Source of the DNA: Baffinella frigidus
Lineage: Eukaryota > Cryptophyceae > Cryptomonadales > Baffinellaceae
Direction: 5' to 3'
Length of the DNA stretch: 11,360 bases
Assembly: GCA_026770585.1 (NCBI GenBank)
Contig: MU646584.1
Coordinates: 218,530 to 229,889, forward strand
Positions 1-6,907 of the stretch are shown here, piece by piece. The notes below the pieces were generated by a model. It worked only from the letters and a program-made list of their open reading frames with translations, was not told the origin of the DNA and searched no databases. Numbering within the stretch: the first letter of the stretch is position 1; every line of letters begins with the position of its first letter. Position numbers and translations under genes: made by a program.

Positions 1-100
1 GGGGGGGGGGGGCGTCAGGCAGATCCGAACCCCGGCCTCACGGGGCATGCGCCCGCTTCTTTGACCACTCAGCTTTGACCACTCAGCTAAGGAGGTCACA
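1..100 (-). other. Degenerate tRNA-like sequence, possibly a SINE remnant
   Basis: The window opens with a run of twelve G. Read on the minus strand, the next stretch carries AGCTGAGTGGTCAAAG, which resembles a tRNA D-arm/A-box, and then GGGGTTCGGATC, which resembles a T-arm/B-box (consensus GGTTCGANNCC) but lacks the usual A58. The D-arm-like stretch is duplicated in tandem (TTTGACCACTCAGC twice, about 59-87 on the plus strand). The acceptor and T stems do not pair well, so this is not a functional tRNA. A tRNA-derived SINE fragment or chance similarity are the alternatives. Confidence 0.22.
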
Positions 101-124
101 GGAAGGCTCTACGAGTCGATCGTT

Positions 125-302
125 GGCACCCTCCGACCCGGGGGTGTCCTTCGCTGACGGGGTAGTCCTGCGAAGGGCGAGGTGGGTGCCGGTAGGGTTC
201 GTCGAGACCCAATGGCTCCAATCGCATCATACTGTAAGTGGGTTCCGAAGCACCCTCGGGTCCGGGTGTGCCCTTCGGTGAAGGTGTGGTCCTGTGAGGG
301 GG
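125..302. repeat. Pair of ~53-bp direct repeats
   Basis: A GC-rich segment at about 125-177, beginning GGCACCCTCCGACCCGGG, recurs at about 249-300 as AGCACCCTCGGGTCCGGG, with the same order of GTCCTTCG, GACGG and GTCCTG-like blocks. The copies have clearly diverged. The spacer contains CGTCGAGACCCAATGGCTCCAAT, here split for reading as CGTCGAGACCC and AATGGCTCCAAT, which resembles the tandem unit at 5596-5671. No gene is supported here. Confidence 0.5.
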
Positions 303-710
303 GGGCGGCGCGCGTCAGCCCTAGGTTATCGAGGGGTGAAGCGTGAGTGACCGCAGGGGAAACACCCCTTCCCACGTCAGACCAACAGGTTTTGAATATC
401 GTGCATGTGGATGTGAAAGGTCCTGCAGATGGCCAGAGCGCGCGCCAGACCACAGCACGTCAGCACACACGCCAGACCACACGCCTATTGTCGTCTTAAT
501 CTCTTCTATCAATTCCCTTCCTGGACCACACATCTTTTAGTTGGTGCTGCACACAGGCGCGTTGTTGTGCCGGGCACCCCCCGCGCTGCTATACACATGT
601 CCCCCACGCCCTCCCCAGCCGCCCGGGCGGCTGGAGACTGGAGAGGTTCTCACTTGCCCGGGGGCGAGAAAGCTTAGACCCCCCCCCTCCCTCCACTCCA
701 CTCCTCTGTG
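303..710. other. Gene-free stretch
   Basis: Short open frames exist on both strands but they overlap, have no recognisable domain and have strongly biased composition. I see no promoter, RNA gene or clear repeat here beyond homopolymer C and G runs. Confidence 0.5.
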
Positions 711-787
711 TATCACACGACACCCACGCGAGCAGGGGGGGGGGGCACATGCTGTGACGGCGCGCAACAGACCAGGGCTGGGGAACC

Positions 788-887
788 AGGGGTGGTACAC
801 TAGGGTTGAGACAGGGGTGATACACTAGGGTTGAGACAGGGGTGATACACTAGGGTTGAGACAGGGGTGGTAGACTAGGGTCGAGAG
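788..887. repeat. 25-bp minisatellite, four copies
   Basis: A unit of the form AGGGGTGATACACTAGGG followed by TTGAGAC is repeated with an exact period of 25 bp, starting at 788, 813, 838 and 863. The first three copies are almost identical; the fourth has drifted (TAGACTAGGGTCGAG). Confidence 0.9.
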
Positions 888-980
888 CCTGGAAGAGCAA
901 GCGGGGAGGCACGTGGGTGTGGCTGCGTTGCGGAGCTAGCTTCTGCTGGCGGCATTGCGGGGGGGGCACAGGCGGGGAGG

Positions 981-1131
981 GTGTATGGTATACGGTGTAT
1001 GGTGTATGGTACATGGTACATGGTACATGGTACATGGTACATGGTACATGGTGCATGGTAGGGATGGTGTAGGGTGTAGGGTGTAGGGTGTAGGGTGTAG
1101 GGTGTAGGGTGTAGGGTGTAGGGTGTAGGGG
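981..1131. repeat. Period-7 array of GTRYAKG-type units, probably a telomere-derived minisatellite
   Basis: The whole stretch has a 7-bp period, the same as the plant-type telomere unit TTTAGGG. It is built of sub-blocks: GTGTATG/GTATACG units at 981-1008, six consecutive GTACATG units at 1009-1050, one GTGCATG, then nine consecutive GTGTAGG units at 1067-1129. GTGTAGG differs from the telomere unit by one base, and the GTACATG block looks like a further-mutated, separately homogenised variant. Minus-strand reading frames through it (repeating HTPYTL-type peptides) are repeat artefacts. Confidence 0.85.
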
Positions 1132-1390
1132 GGCACATGGTGCGCGGCGGGAGTGCCCGGAGGGGTAGTCAGGCAGGCAGTCTTTCGGTGAATCCGTGAG
1201 TCAGTCAGTCCGGGCAGGCGGGGAGGCACATGCTCACGAGGAGGGGGTGTAGTGTACACTCCCCACCACTGCACTGCGAATCACACCACGCCCGGACACT
1301 GCGTATCACACGACGCCCGGAGGCGAGCAGGCGGGGGGATACATGCTGCGACGGCGCGAAACGGACCAGGGCTCAGGAACCCGGGCGGAT

Positions 1391-1620
1391 AGACTAGGGG
1401 CGAGCAGGCGGGGGGGTTACATGCTGCGAGGCGGGAGGATCTCCTCGTTCTCAACCTCCACGGCGTTATTCAGAGTTGGTCATTGAGTCTGAGCAGGCGG
1501 GGGGGGTACATGCTGCGCGGGGGCATGTTCTCGGCAGGCGGCGCGTTCTCGTCGTTCTCAGCCTCCATGGCGTCCTCCACTGACGACGAACCGGCGCGCT
1601 TCTCTGCGGGCCCGTTCGTG
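1391..1620 (-). other. Duplicated coding-like fragments, status unclear
   Basis: On the minus strand at about 1490-1625 one frame reads EDAMEAENDENAPPAENMPP and then RSMYPPRLL. A second, diverged copy at about 1415-1470 reads AVEVENEE, then ILPPRSM, and stops. The acidic Glu/Asn-rich segment and the repeated RSM ending could mark an old duplicated exon, but the surrounding frame is Pro-rich and low-complexity, with no recognised domain, start context or splice site. A pure GC-rich repeat is equally likely. Confidence 0.2.
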
Positions 1621-2440
1621 ATGGCACGCCTGTGTACGGTGTGTTTTAGGGGTTGGTGGGGCTGTTTTCGGGAGGCGGTCGTGTGGTGGTGCGGGGTTAG
1701 GGGGCGGGGAGGCGGTGGAGGGGAGCTAGAGAGGATGACAGTGTTCGCCATTGGGCAGGAAAGATTGTCGCGGGTGTAGGGATGAGGGGGGCGGGGAGGG
1801 GGGCGTGGTGTCACCTCATGGGCAAGCGCCCCAACGCACAGCGCGCCACGTTAACACCTGTGCGGATATTTCACGGGAGGCCGGTTTTAGAGAGAGGTGG
1901 GCGCGAGTTCTTGCTGGGCCCCTCGCGAGAGACTCGCCCGGAGCGAGGTGCCACAAGGGGGTGATGGATCAGAAGCGAGTGAACTCGGCTCGCAGGCCCT
2001 TCTGGAATGCTAGCGCATCTGCGCGATGCCACCCGAGAAGGCCAGAGCGCAGGCGAGCTGATGGTCTGGTGCATTGCGCTGGGAGGGATCCTCGACCTTT
2101 GCGCATCCTAGTGCGTTCACGCCTGGATGGAAGAGCGCCCTACCGTCAAGAAATGCAGCGCACCGGTGAAGAATGCACAGGCGCAACAGAGGGCAGCAGT
2201 AGGCACTCATGGGCTCCTTGGTAGAGGCCCGAAGCAGTGGTGGGGAGGGGGGTCCGAAAAATCGGAAGAACTGGAAGTCCTGAAGGGGCCAGGAAAGGGG
2301 CAGACCGACAAACGCGAAGAAGGACGCGGCACCCACATAGAAGTTCGTCTCCATGTCCATCCTGGCTCGCTCTTGCCCTCTTACGAAGAGCAGCACGAAG
2401 GGACGAAGGAAGGGCGAGAGGGAACTTTCAAACTTTCGTA
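1621..2440. other. Gene-free stretch
   Basis: I find no recognisable gene, RNA or transposon here. A long minus-strand frame crosses this stretch and runs into the ankyrin exon downstream. Its product has no recognisable domain, so I did not accept it. Confidence 0.45.
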
Positions 2441-2516
2441 CTGTTGACTTTTGAGGTATTCGTTGACTTTTGCGGTGTTGACTTGTGACACCAATGATGA
2501 CTTTTGAGCGCGAAAG
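2441..2516. repeat. Degenerate GTTGACTTTTG repeats
   Basis: GTTGACTTTTG occurs near 2445 and 2463, with variants GTTGACTTGTG near 2479 and ATGACTTTTG near 2500, a spacing of roughly 17-20 bp. The stretch is AT-richer than its surroundings. No function is evident. Confidence 0.6.
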
Positions 2517-2602
2517 CACAAAAAAAGCGTCCCGAAATGTACTTTGATAGGCATAAGCTCCATAAGGCCTGAATAACCGATTCGACCACCTGAACAGCCA
2601 AC

Positions 2603-2672
2603 GAATCGTTTCTTGACCCCAAGGGGGTCGCTGTCCATATCGATTCCTCGGCGAGGAATCGTTCTTGACCAC
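2603..2672. other. Twin hairpins between short direct repeats
   Basis: GACCCC-AAG-GGGGTC (2615-2629) is a perfect 6-bp stem with a 3-base loop. CGATTCCTCG-G-CGAGGAATCG (2641-2661) is a perfect 10-bp inverted repeat around one base. AATCGTTTCTTGACC precedes the first hairpin and AATCGTTCTTGACC overlaps and follows the second, so the unit looks like a duplicated or mobile hairpin. It lies about 130 bp upstream of the ankyrin start codon. A regulatory role is possible but unsupported. Confidence 0.55.
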
Positions 2673-2790
2673 GTCAAAAGGGTTCCACGCTTGCTGAAGA
2701 GAGCACAGGGCGGCGCCTGGATCAGCGACTCCGAAAGTTCTGTGACCGAGAGAAAGAAACAGATCGCCTCCAGGCGAGGTGCCCTGCGCC

Positions 2791-4060
2791 ATGTCGCGTA
2801 CAGCTGTGACGATGTGGGGCGAGGCGATGCACGAACGAACGGAGCAGGTACAGCAAGACGATGTTCTGGAGGACTCAGGAGCGATCGAGGAGATCTGTGG
2901 GCAGATGGAGTCCTTCCTGGCGGCCACAGCTGTGACCCCCGAGGCGCTGTGGACAGCTGCTATGAAGGGGGGAATGGAAGAGGTCAAAACGCTGTTGGGC
3001 AACGGCGCAGAGATCCAGGAGAGAGGGGGGAAATTCAAAAGCTCGCCGCTGCATATCTCGGCTCTACATGGCCACGAGCACACTTCACTTCTCCTAATTG
3101 AGAAAATGGCGGACGTTTCGGCCAAGGACAAAGACGGACGTAAACCCTAAACCCTAAACCCTGAACCCTGAACTCTGAACCCTGAACCCTGAACCCTGAA
3201 CCCTGAACTCTGAACACTGAACACTGAACCCTAAACCCTGAACCCTGAACCCTGAACCCTAAACCCTAAACCCTAAACCCTAAACCCTAAACCCTAAACC
3301 CTAAACCCTAAATCCTGAACCCTGGGCCCTAAACCCTGAACCCTGGACCCGGAACCCGGAACCCGGAACCCGGAACCCGGAACCCTAAACCCCAAACCAG
3401 GGACTCCGCTGCACTACGCGGCGCACAAGGGTTGCGAGAACTCGGTCACTCAACCCTAAATCCTAAACCCCTAAACCCTAAACCATAAACCCTAAACCCT
3501 AAACCATAAACCCTAAAACCTAACCCTAAACCCTAAACCCAAAACCCGAAACCCTAAACCCTAAACCCTGAACCCTAAACCCTAAACCCTAAACTCTAAA
3601 CCAGGTCGCGTTACTTCTTGCGCACGGCGCTGACGTGTCGGCGAAGGACAACGATGGTTGGAGCCCGTTGCACGACGCTGCGGTCCTAAACCCTAAACCC
3701 TAAACCCTCAGCCCTGAGCCCTGAACCATTCACCCTAAGCCCTAAACCCTAAACCCTAAACCCTAAACCCTAAACCCTAAACCCTAAACCCTACACCCTA
3801 AACCCTAAACCCTAAACCCTAAACCCTAAACCCTGAACCTTCCTAATCCCTAGACCCTAAACCAGGTCTCACGTATGGGACGCGAGGCAGTGGCGCGGCT
3901 GCTCCTGGACAAGGGTTCGGACTTCCAGTCGAAGTCAAACAACGGAAGAACTGCCGAGGACGTGGCGACTGCCGGCGATAACCACCAGATCGCGGCGATG
4001 CTCCGGGCAGAGGCTGTGCTGCGCAGTCCCCGATACGTGGCGTTCGCCGTTGGGCAGTGA
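2791..4060 (+). CDS. Ankyrin-repeat protein, four exons (2791-3139, 3401-3444, 3605-3682, 3866-4060)
   Basis: Joining the exons at GT-AG borders gives one continuous frame of about 221 residues ending at TGA 4058-4060. It contains four ankyrin repeats and a degenerate C-terminal cap: EALWTAAMKGG in repeat 1, SSPLHISALHGHEHTSLLL in repeat 2, RTPLHYAAHKGCENS + VALLLAHGADVSAKDNDG in repeat 3, WSPLHDAA + VSRMGREAVARLLLDKGSD in repeat 4, then NGRTAEDVATAGDNHQIAAM. Intron 1 is phase 1 and splits the Arg of DG-R-TPLH; introns 2 and 3 are phase 0. Each junction restores the ankyrin consensus, which is strong evidence for the splicing. Repeat 4 is two residues long at the intron-3 junction. The first ATG after an in-frame stop (TGA 2743-2745) is 2791; ATGs at 2812 and 2827 or an upstream exon remain possible. 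There is no signal peptide or membrane segment. Ankyrin repeats bind protein partners; the partner here is unknown. Confidence 0.82.
3140..3400 (+). repeat. Intron 1 of the ankyrin gene, made of telomere-type repeats
   Basis: This 261-bp intron starts GTAAACCC and ends AAACCAG. Almost every base belongs to a 7-mer of the AAACCCT type. Variants include GAACCCT (many copies) and a run of GGAACCC units near 3349-3382. The 3' splice site looks like one telomere unit with its last bases changed from CT to AG. The opposite strand is G-rich TTTAGGG, so a G-quadruplex in the non-coding strand is possible. Confidence 0.85.
3445..3604 (+). repeat. Intron 2 of the ankyrin gene, made of telomere-type repeats
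   Basis: This 160-bp intron runs from GTCACTCAACCC to TCTAAACCAG. The interior is AAACCCT units with variants such as AAACCAT, AAACCTA and CCCGAAA. The intron begins GTC and the next exon also begins GTC, so the trinucleotide is present at both borders. Removing the intron joins CENS to VALLL in phase 0, restoring an ankyrin repeat. Confidence 0.85.
3683..3865 (+). repeat. Intron 3 of the ankyrin gene, made of telomere-type repeats
   Basis: This 183-bp intron runs from GTCCTAAACCC to CCTAAACCAG. The interior is dominated by perfect AAACCCT units, with a short degenerate patch near 3706-3740 (CAGCCCTGAGCCCTGAACC-like). As with intron 2, GTC is present at both borders. The phase-0 joint HDAA-VSRMG is two residues longer than the usual ankyrin spacing. 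Confidence 0.85.
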
Positions 4061-4285
4061 GAGCGGCTGGGGGCTTGGTGTTCAGGGTTCAGAGGGAGCG
4101 AGACAGAGAGAGGGATGGAGAGAGGGAGGGCGAGAGAGAGGGAGAGGGAGAGGAAGAGGGAGAGGGAGAGGGAGAGGGGTCAATAATTCAGGAGGGTAAA
4201 GCGGGGTGGGGGTGGATGGTGTTTGAGGAAGTGGGAAGGTTGCACCACCCTGTATCCCCTCTTCACGAACCTCTGCACTGGAGAG
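4061..4285. repeat. Purine (GA)n tract downstream of the ankyrin stop
   Basis: From about 4091 to 4179 the plus strand is almost pure purine, made of GAGAGG and GGGAGA units. It is preceded by a tiny telomere-like GTTCAGGGTTCAG at 4079-4091. The ankyrin frame stays open past its TGA to a TAA just beyond this tract. A microsatellite in the 3' untranslated region is the simplest reading. Confidence 0.8.
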
Positions 4286-4421
4286 CGAAACGCGATCCGA
4301 AAGCAAACATGCTTTCTTTGCAGTCCTTTCTACGGAAGGGCGTGTCGTTGGGCTATGTTGGGAGCATTTAAAACCTAAAGGACCTAAAGGGCGCGCAATC
4401 GTCGTATCTCCTGAAAGAAAG
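4286..4421. repeat. ~130-bp dispersed repeat, copy 1
   Basis: This segment recurs at 4973-5110 in the same orientation. Shared blocks in order are CCGAAAGCAAA, ATGCTTTCTTTGCAG, TTCTACGGAA, GGCGTGTCGTTGG, TTAAAACCTAAAGG and CCTAAAGG. It includes a small hairpin (GAAAGCA/TGCTTTC). No terminal inverted repeat or target duplication was found, so its class is unknown. Confidence 0.7.
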
Positions 4422-4454
4422 CTGTGCATAAGATGTGCGCTGTCAGCGCATATC

Positions 4455-4482
4455 TTTAGGGTTCAGGGTTCAGGGTTCAGGG
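4455..4482. repeat. Short interstitial telomere-type tract
   Basis: About four TTTAGGG/TTCAGGG units, in the opposite orientation to the intron repeats of the ankyrin gene. Confidence 0.75.
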
Positions 4483-4593
4483 TGTCAGAGCGGAATAAGG
4501 ATGAGGTAGAGGCACTGCTCGCACGCCTCGAGAGAGGGGAAGAGAGACCCTCGCTTACATGGGTTACTCGCGAGCATGGAGACACACTGTTTA

Positions 4594-4693
4594 TCCCCTA
4601 AGTGGCGGACGGGCGAATATTCGCCCTAACTCGCCCTAGGCAGGTCCTAGGGCCCTACTGTAGGGCGTATGAGCCTACTCGCCACTTGAGAGA
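4594..4693 (+). mobile_element. MITE-2 copy 1 (100 bp, TA-flanked)
   Basis: The ends are TCCCCTAAGTGGCG and, reading inward from the right, TCTCTCAAGTGGCG; TA at 4592-4593 and 4694-4695 fits a two-base target duplication. The left arm holds the perfect palindrome GGGCGAATATTCGCCC. The centre holds CCTAGGGCCCTACTGTAGGG. There is no coding capacity, so this is a non-autonomous element, probably Tc1/mariner-type judging from the TA duplication. Related copies lie at 5892-5992 and 7230-7329. Confidence 0.8.
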
Positions 4694-4695
4694 TA

Positions 4696-4972
4696 GTGTA
4701 GTCTTAGAATTCGTAGGAACAGGCCTAGAGTGTGTCGATAGCGCTCTGTGGGGTGCGTACATGTCGGCTGTGTTGGAATGAATCAAGGTTTCTCAGAGAG
4801 CGGTGTGTATCCTCATCCACTTAGCAGCGGCCGAGTTTCTTTCCCCCCAGATATCCGGGGAAAATTCGATTAGAATCCAGTGCAAATCCAGTGCAAATGA
4901 ATAAGATTCTAGTACAAATCGTTTAGATGGACTGTATCCTCCGTGAAGCCCCCGGTGGATGCTACGTTGGTG
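4696..4972. other. Gene-free stretch with small repeats
   Basis: AATCCAGTGCA occurs twice in tandem at about 4874-4896, and AGATATCCGGGGAA near 4851 shares a half-site with the palindrome at 7504-7519. No gene or RNA is recognisable. Confidence 0.5.
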
Positions 4973-5110
4973 CGAAAACCTCCGAAAGCAAAAATGCTTT
5001 CTTTGCAGATCCCTTCTACGGAACGGCGTGTCGTTGGCATATGTTCGGAGAAATTAAAACCTAAAGGGCCTAAAGGACCTGCACTGCAATCACATCTCGG
5101 AAGATAACTG
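4973..5110. repeat. ~130-bp dispersed repeat, copy 2
   Basis: This is the second copy of the repeat at 4286-4421, in the same orientation, with the same GAAAGCA/TGCTTTC hairpin and AAACCTAAAGG tail. The two copies bracket MITE-2 copy 1. They may be one segmental duplication or two insertions of an unclassified element. Confidence 0.7.
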
Positions 5111-5254
5111 AGGCATTATCACTATGTTGAGGTGTGCATGGAGTTTATGCCCAATAGCAACAGCAACTCTAACATGCACACATAAAGGCTAGCATAGCAG
5201 TACACGTGATACTGATTCGGTTCTGTTCCAAAAGGAAACCACGGAGCCCTGCAC

Positions 5255-5382
5255 GCCACGCCAGAGGGCTCGAGGGTAATGACTGCCTTGTCGACGCCAG
5301 ATCTGGCATAGTTGACTTTAGAATCCCTCGGGATTCCTCTGAAAGATGTCAAAAGTGGATGTTTCGAGGCCTCTGGCGTGGC
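5255..5382. repeat. 128-bp inverted-repeat unit, possible degenerate transposon
   Basis: GCCACGCCAGAGG at 5255-5267 is matched exactly by its reverse complement at 5370-5382, and the similarity continues inward (GCTCGAG against CCTCGAAA). The interior holds the palindromes CCAGATCTGG and AATCCCTCGGGATT. No flanking duplication is clear. A frame runs through it but shows no domain. Confidence 0.5.
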
Positions 5383-5442
5383 GATGAGGCGGCGTGCGAG
5401 ACTCTGCAGGTCGAAAGAAAGAGTGACTTTACTGTACGTGTA

Positions 5443-5558
5443 CAGGGGTACCTCGCTCATAAGAAAGCACCACTCCGTAGGACCCTACAGTAGGACCATG
5501 CCTAGGGGCCTATGGTAGTCCCAGAGGGTGGCGGTTTCTTATGAGCGAAGTACCCCTG
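5443..5558 (+). mobile_element. MITE-1 copy A (116 bp, TA-flanked)
   Basis: The left end CAGGGGTACCTCGCTCAT is the reverse complement of the right end, with one mismatch. TA lies immediately outside both ends (5441-5442, 5559-5560). The inner arms (AAGAAA against TTTCTT, then C-rich against G-rich) extend the inverted repeat over most of the element. The core is CCTACAGTAGGACCATGCC. It has no transposase; TA duplication plus CAGGGG ends point to a Tc1/mariner-type parent, not present in this window. Confidence 0.88.
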
Positions 5559-5595
5559 TAAAGCAGCTCTGGGCCAGGGTTCGCGAGGCGGGCCC

Positions 5596-5671
5596 GTCGA
5601 GCCTCAATGGCTCCAATAACCTGATCAAAAGAGGTCGAGCCTCAATGGCTTCAATAACCTGACCAACAGAG
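5596..5671. repeat. 38-bp tandem duplication
   Basis: Two copies of a unit starting GTCGAGCCTCAATGGCT and continuing TCAATAACCTGA lie at 5596-5633 and 5634-5671, with three or four differences. Confidence 0.85.
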
Positions 5672-5889
5672 GTGCGCGGCCTACCCGTCACTACTCCCTA
5701 CTCGTGCCCAGCGGTCGACCGGTCCATCATGTACAGTGTAGCTGCTGCTTGCCTACAGTGGTGGGACGTGAGAACTCCTGACAGGAGCAGGGGGTACTGA
5801 TGCGAACAGAAGGTCGTCCGTCGACTAAGAGGAGGTTGCAGCCGTGTGCGCTCCCTTGGTCGCTGTGGCGCAGTGCGCGGGGTCACGCA
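5672..5889. repeat. Gene-free stretch with two dispersed repeat fragments
   Basis: CAGTGGTGGGACGTGAG near 5755 also occurs near 9728. The 32-bp block at 5799-5830 (GATGCGAACAGAAGGTCG and onward to GACTAAGA) recurs at 7387-7418 with one difference. No gene is recognisable. Confidence 0.6.
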
Positions 5890-5891
5890 TA

Positions 5892-5992
5892 TCCCTCAAG
5901 TAGCCATGGGGTCAAAATCGACCCCAAAGAGGTCCTAGGCAGGTCCTAGGGCCCTACGGTAGGGCGTTTGAGCCTACTGGCCACTTAAGGGA
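5892..5992 (+). mobile_element. MITE-2 copy 2 (101 bp, TA-flanked)
   Basis: The ends are TCCCTCAAGTAGCC and, inward from the right, TCCCTTAAGTGGCC, with TA at 5890-5891 and 5993-5994. The right half matches copy 1 closely. The left-arm hairpin has been replaced by an unrelated one, GGGGTC-AAAATC-GACCCC, so the hairpin shape is kept while its sequence is not. Confidence 0.8.
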
Positions 5993-6020
5993 TACGGAGA
6001 GATCTAGCACGCTCTGACTA

Positions 6021-6699
6021 CAGGGGTACCTCGCTCATACGACCCCCCCCCCCCCACCCCCCTAGGAACACCATAGGCCCCTGGGACATTCTGCACAGCC
6101 CTCGCACACATGAACCCAGAGAGGCCGGGCCAAGAGAAATCAGGAGTGCAGCCTCCCGAGCTGCAAAAATGCACAAGAGTCCGTTTCAGGCCCTCGGCGT
6201 GAAATGGTGCTTGGATGCTGCTGGACCGGCACGGTTGAGGTCGAGCGTGGACCCAACACGATGCCAAGCCAGTATGTAGCTTTCTTTGCGCAGTATCCAG
6301 GGCCAGCAAGGTTCTAAGCAGGCCCAACAGCTCCAAAACGCGGTCCCTCCAAGTGTCCACATGGAGATGGAACCAGCAAGAAGGCTGCTGGCCGCGATGC
6401 GGGGGGCGCTGGGCCCAGGCTCAACTCGGGAGCCCCCCGACAGCACATCTTCCAAGCGGCTCAGGGCATTGCTTGGACATGCACCCCCCTCCCCCTCCCT
6501 CGTTGCTGCCCTTCTCGGCCCTTCCCCCCACCAAAAAAAACGGGATTTTGGGAATAGGGAATTCCCTGTTTTCTTTATTTTCGGCCTGGGCGTATAGCCA
6601 CTAGGCATAGGCCTATTGTAGGGTCCTAGGGGGGGGGGGTTCTTTCCCCGTATGGTGTTCCTAGGGGGGTGGGCGTTTCGTATGAGCGAGGTACCCCTG
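6021..6699 (+). mobile_element. MITE-1 copy B (679 bp) carrying a ~520-bp non-element insert
   Basis: It has the same CAGGGGTACCTCGCTCAT ends as the short copies and TA on both sides (6019-6020, 6700-6701). Here the inverted repeat reaches about 60 bp inward (CCCCCCTAGGAACACCATA near 6055 against its complement near 6665). A second MITE-1-like half (AGGCATAGGCCTATTGTAGG) sits at about 6604-6623. Between these, about 6083-6603 is unrelated to other copies. One frame there (about 6286-6597, plus) begins after CTTTCTTTGCGCAG, a possible 3' splice site, and encodes PARRLLAAMRGALGPGSTRE and similar. A captured gene fragment (Pack-MITE style) is possible; nested insertion is the alternative. Confidence 0.75.
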
Positions 6700-6701
6700 T
6701 A

Positions 6702-6907
6702 TGAGCCTCGGTCGGACAGGTGACGAGCCTCGGTGGTTGACTAACCTCCCAAGCGGGGTCTCACCCTGTAGAGCAGGGTCCTACTTCCGTCGTGGAACAA
6801 GGTCGTCGGTTCTGATAATCCACTGTTACTTTTTAAGTTAACAGAGGTTCCACTTTTGCTTTGAGACGTCCCACTCACGACTTTTGCCTCGGTGGGCCGC
6901 GCTCGAG
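6702..6907. other. Gene-free stretch
   Basis: Only short unrelated frames occur here; the AT content is a little higher around 6815-6860. I see no supported feature. Confidence 0.45.

Larger units (their letters stand above)
711..1390. repeat. GC-rich dispersed repeat, two ~85-bp copies (711-793 and 1304-1390)
   Basis: Both copies run in the order TATCACACGAC, GCGAGCAGG, a G run, ACATGCTG, GACGGCGCG, GACCAGGGCT and GGAACC. A shorter tandem duplication of the GAATCACACCACGCCCGG type lies just before the second copy at about 1276-1322. Part of the same unit, a G run followed by CACATG or TACATGCTGCG, recurs near 1131, 1226, 1411 and 1500. The stretch is therefore an expanding GC-rich repeat family rather than coding sequence. 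Confidence 0.55.

Noticed and set aside
936-1274. Minus-strand frames encoding repeated HTPYTL and CTMYHVP peptides
   Set aside because: They are translations of the period-7 array and have no coding signature beyond the repeat.
2010-3131. A 373-residue minus-strand open frame, the longest in the window
   Set aside because: Its first third is antisense to ankyrin exon 1. The rest has no recognisable domain and crosses the GTTGACTTTTG repeats and the twin hairpins. It is most likely chance openness in GC-rich sequence.
4057-4429. Arg/Glu-rich plus-strand and Pro/Leu-rich minus-strand frames
   Set aside because: Both are translations of the purine (GA)n tract.
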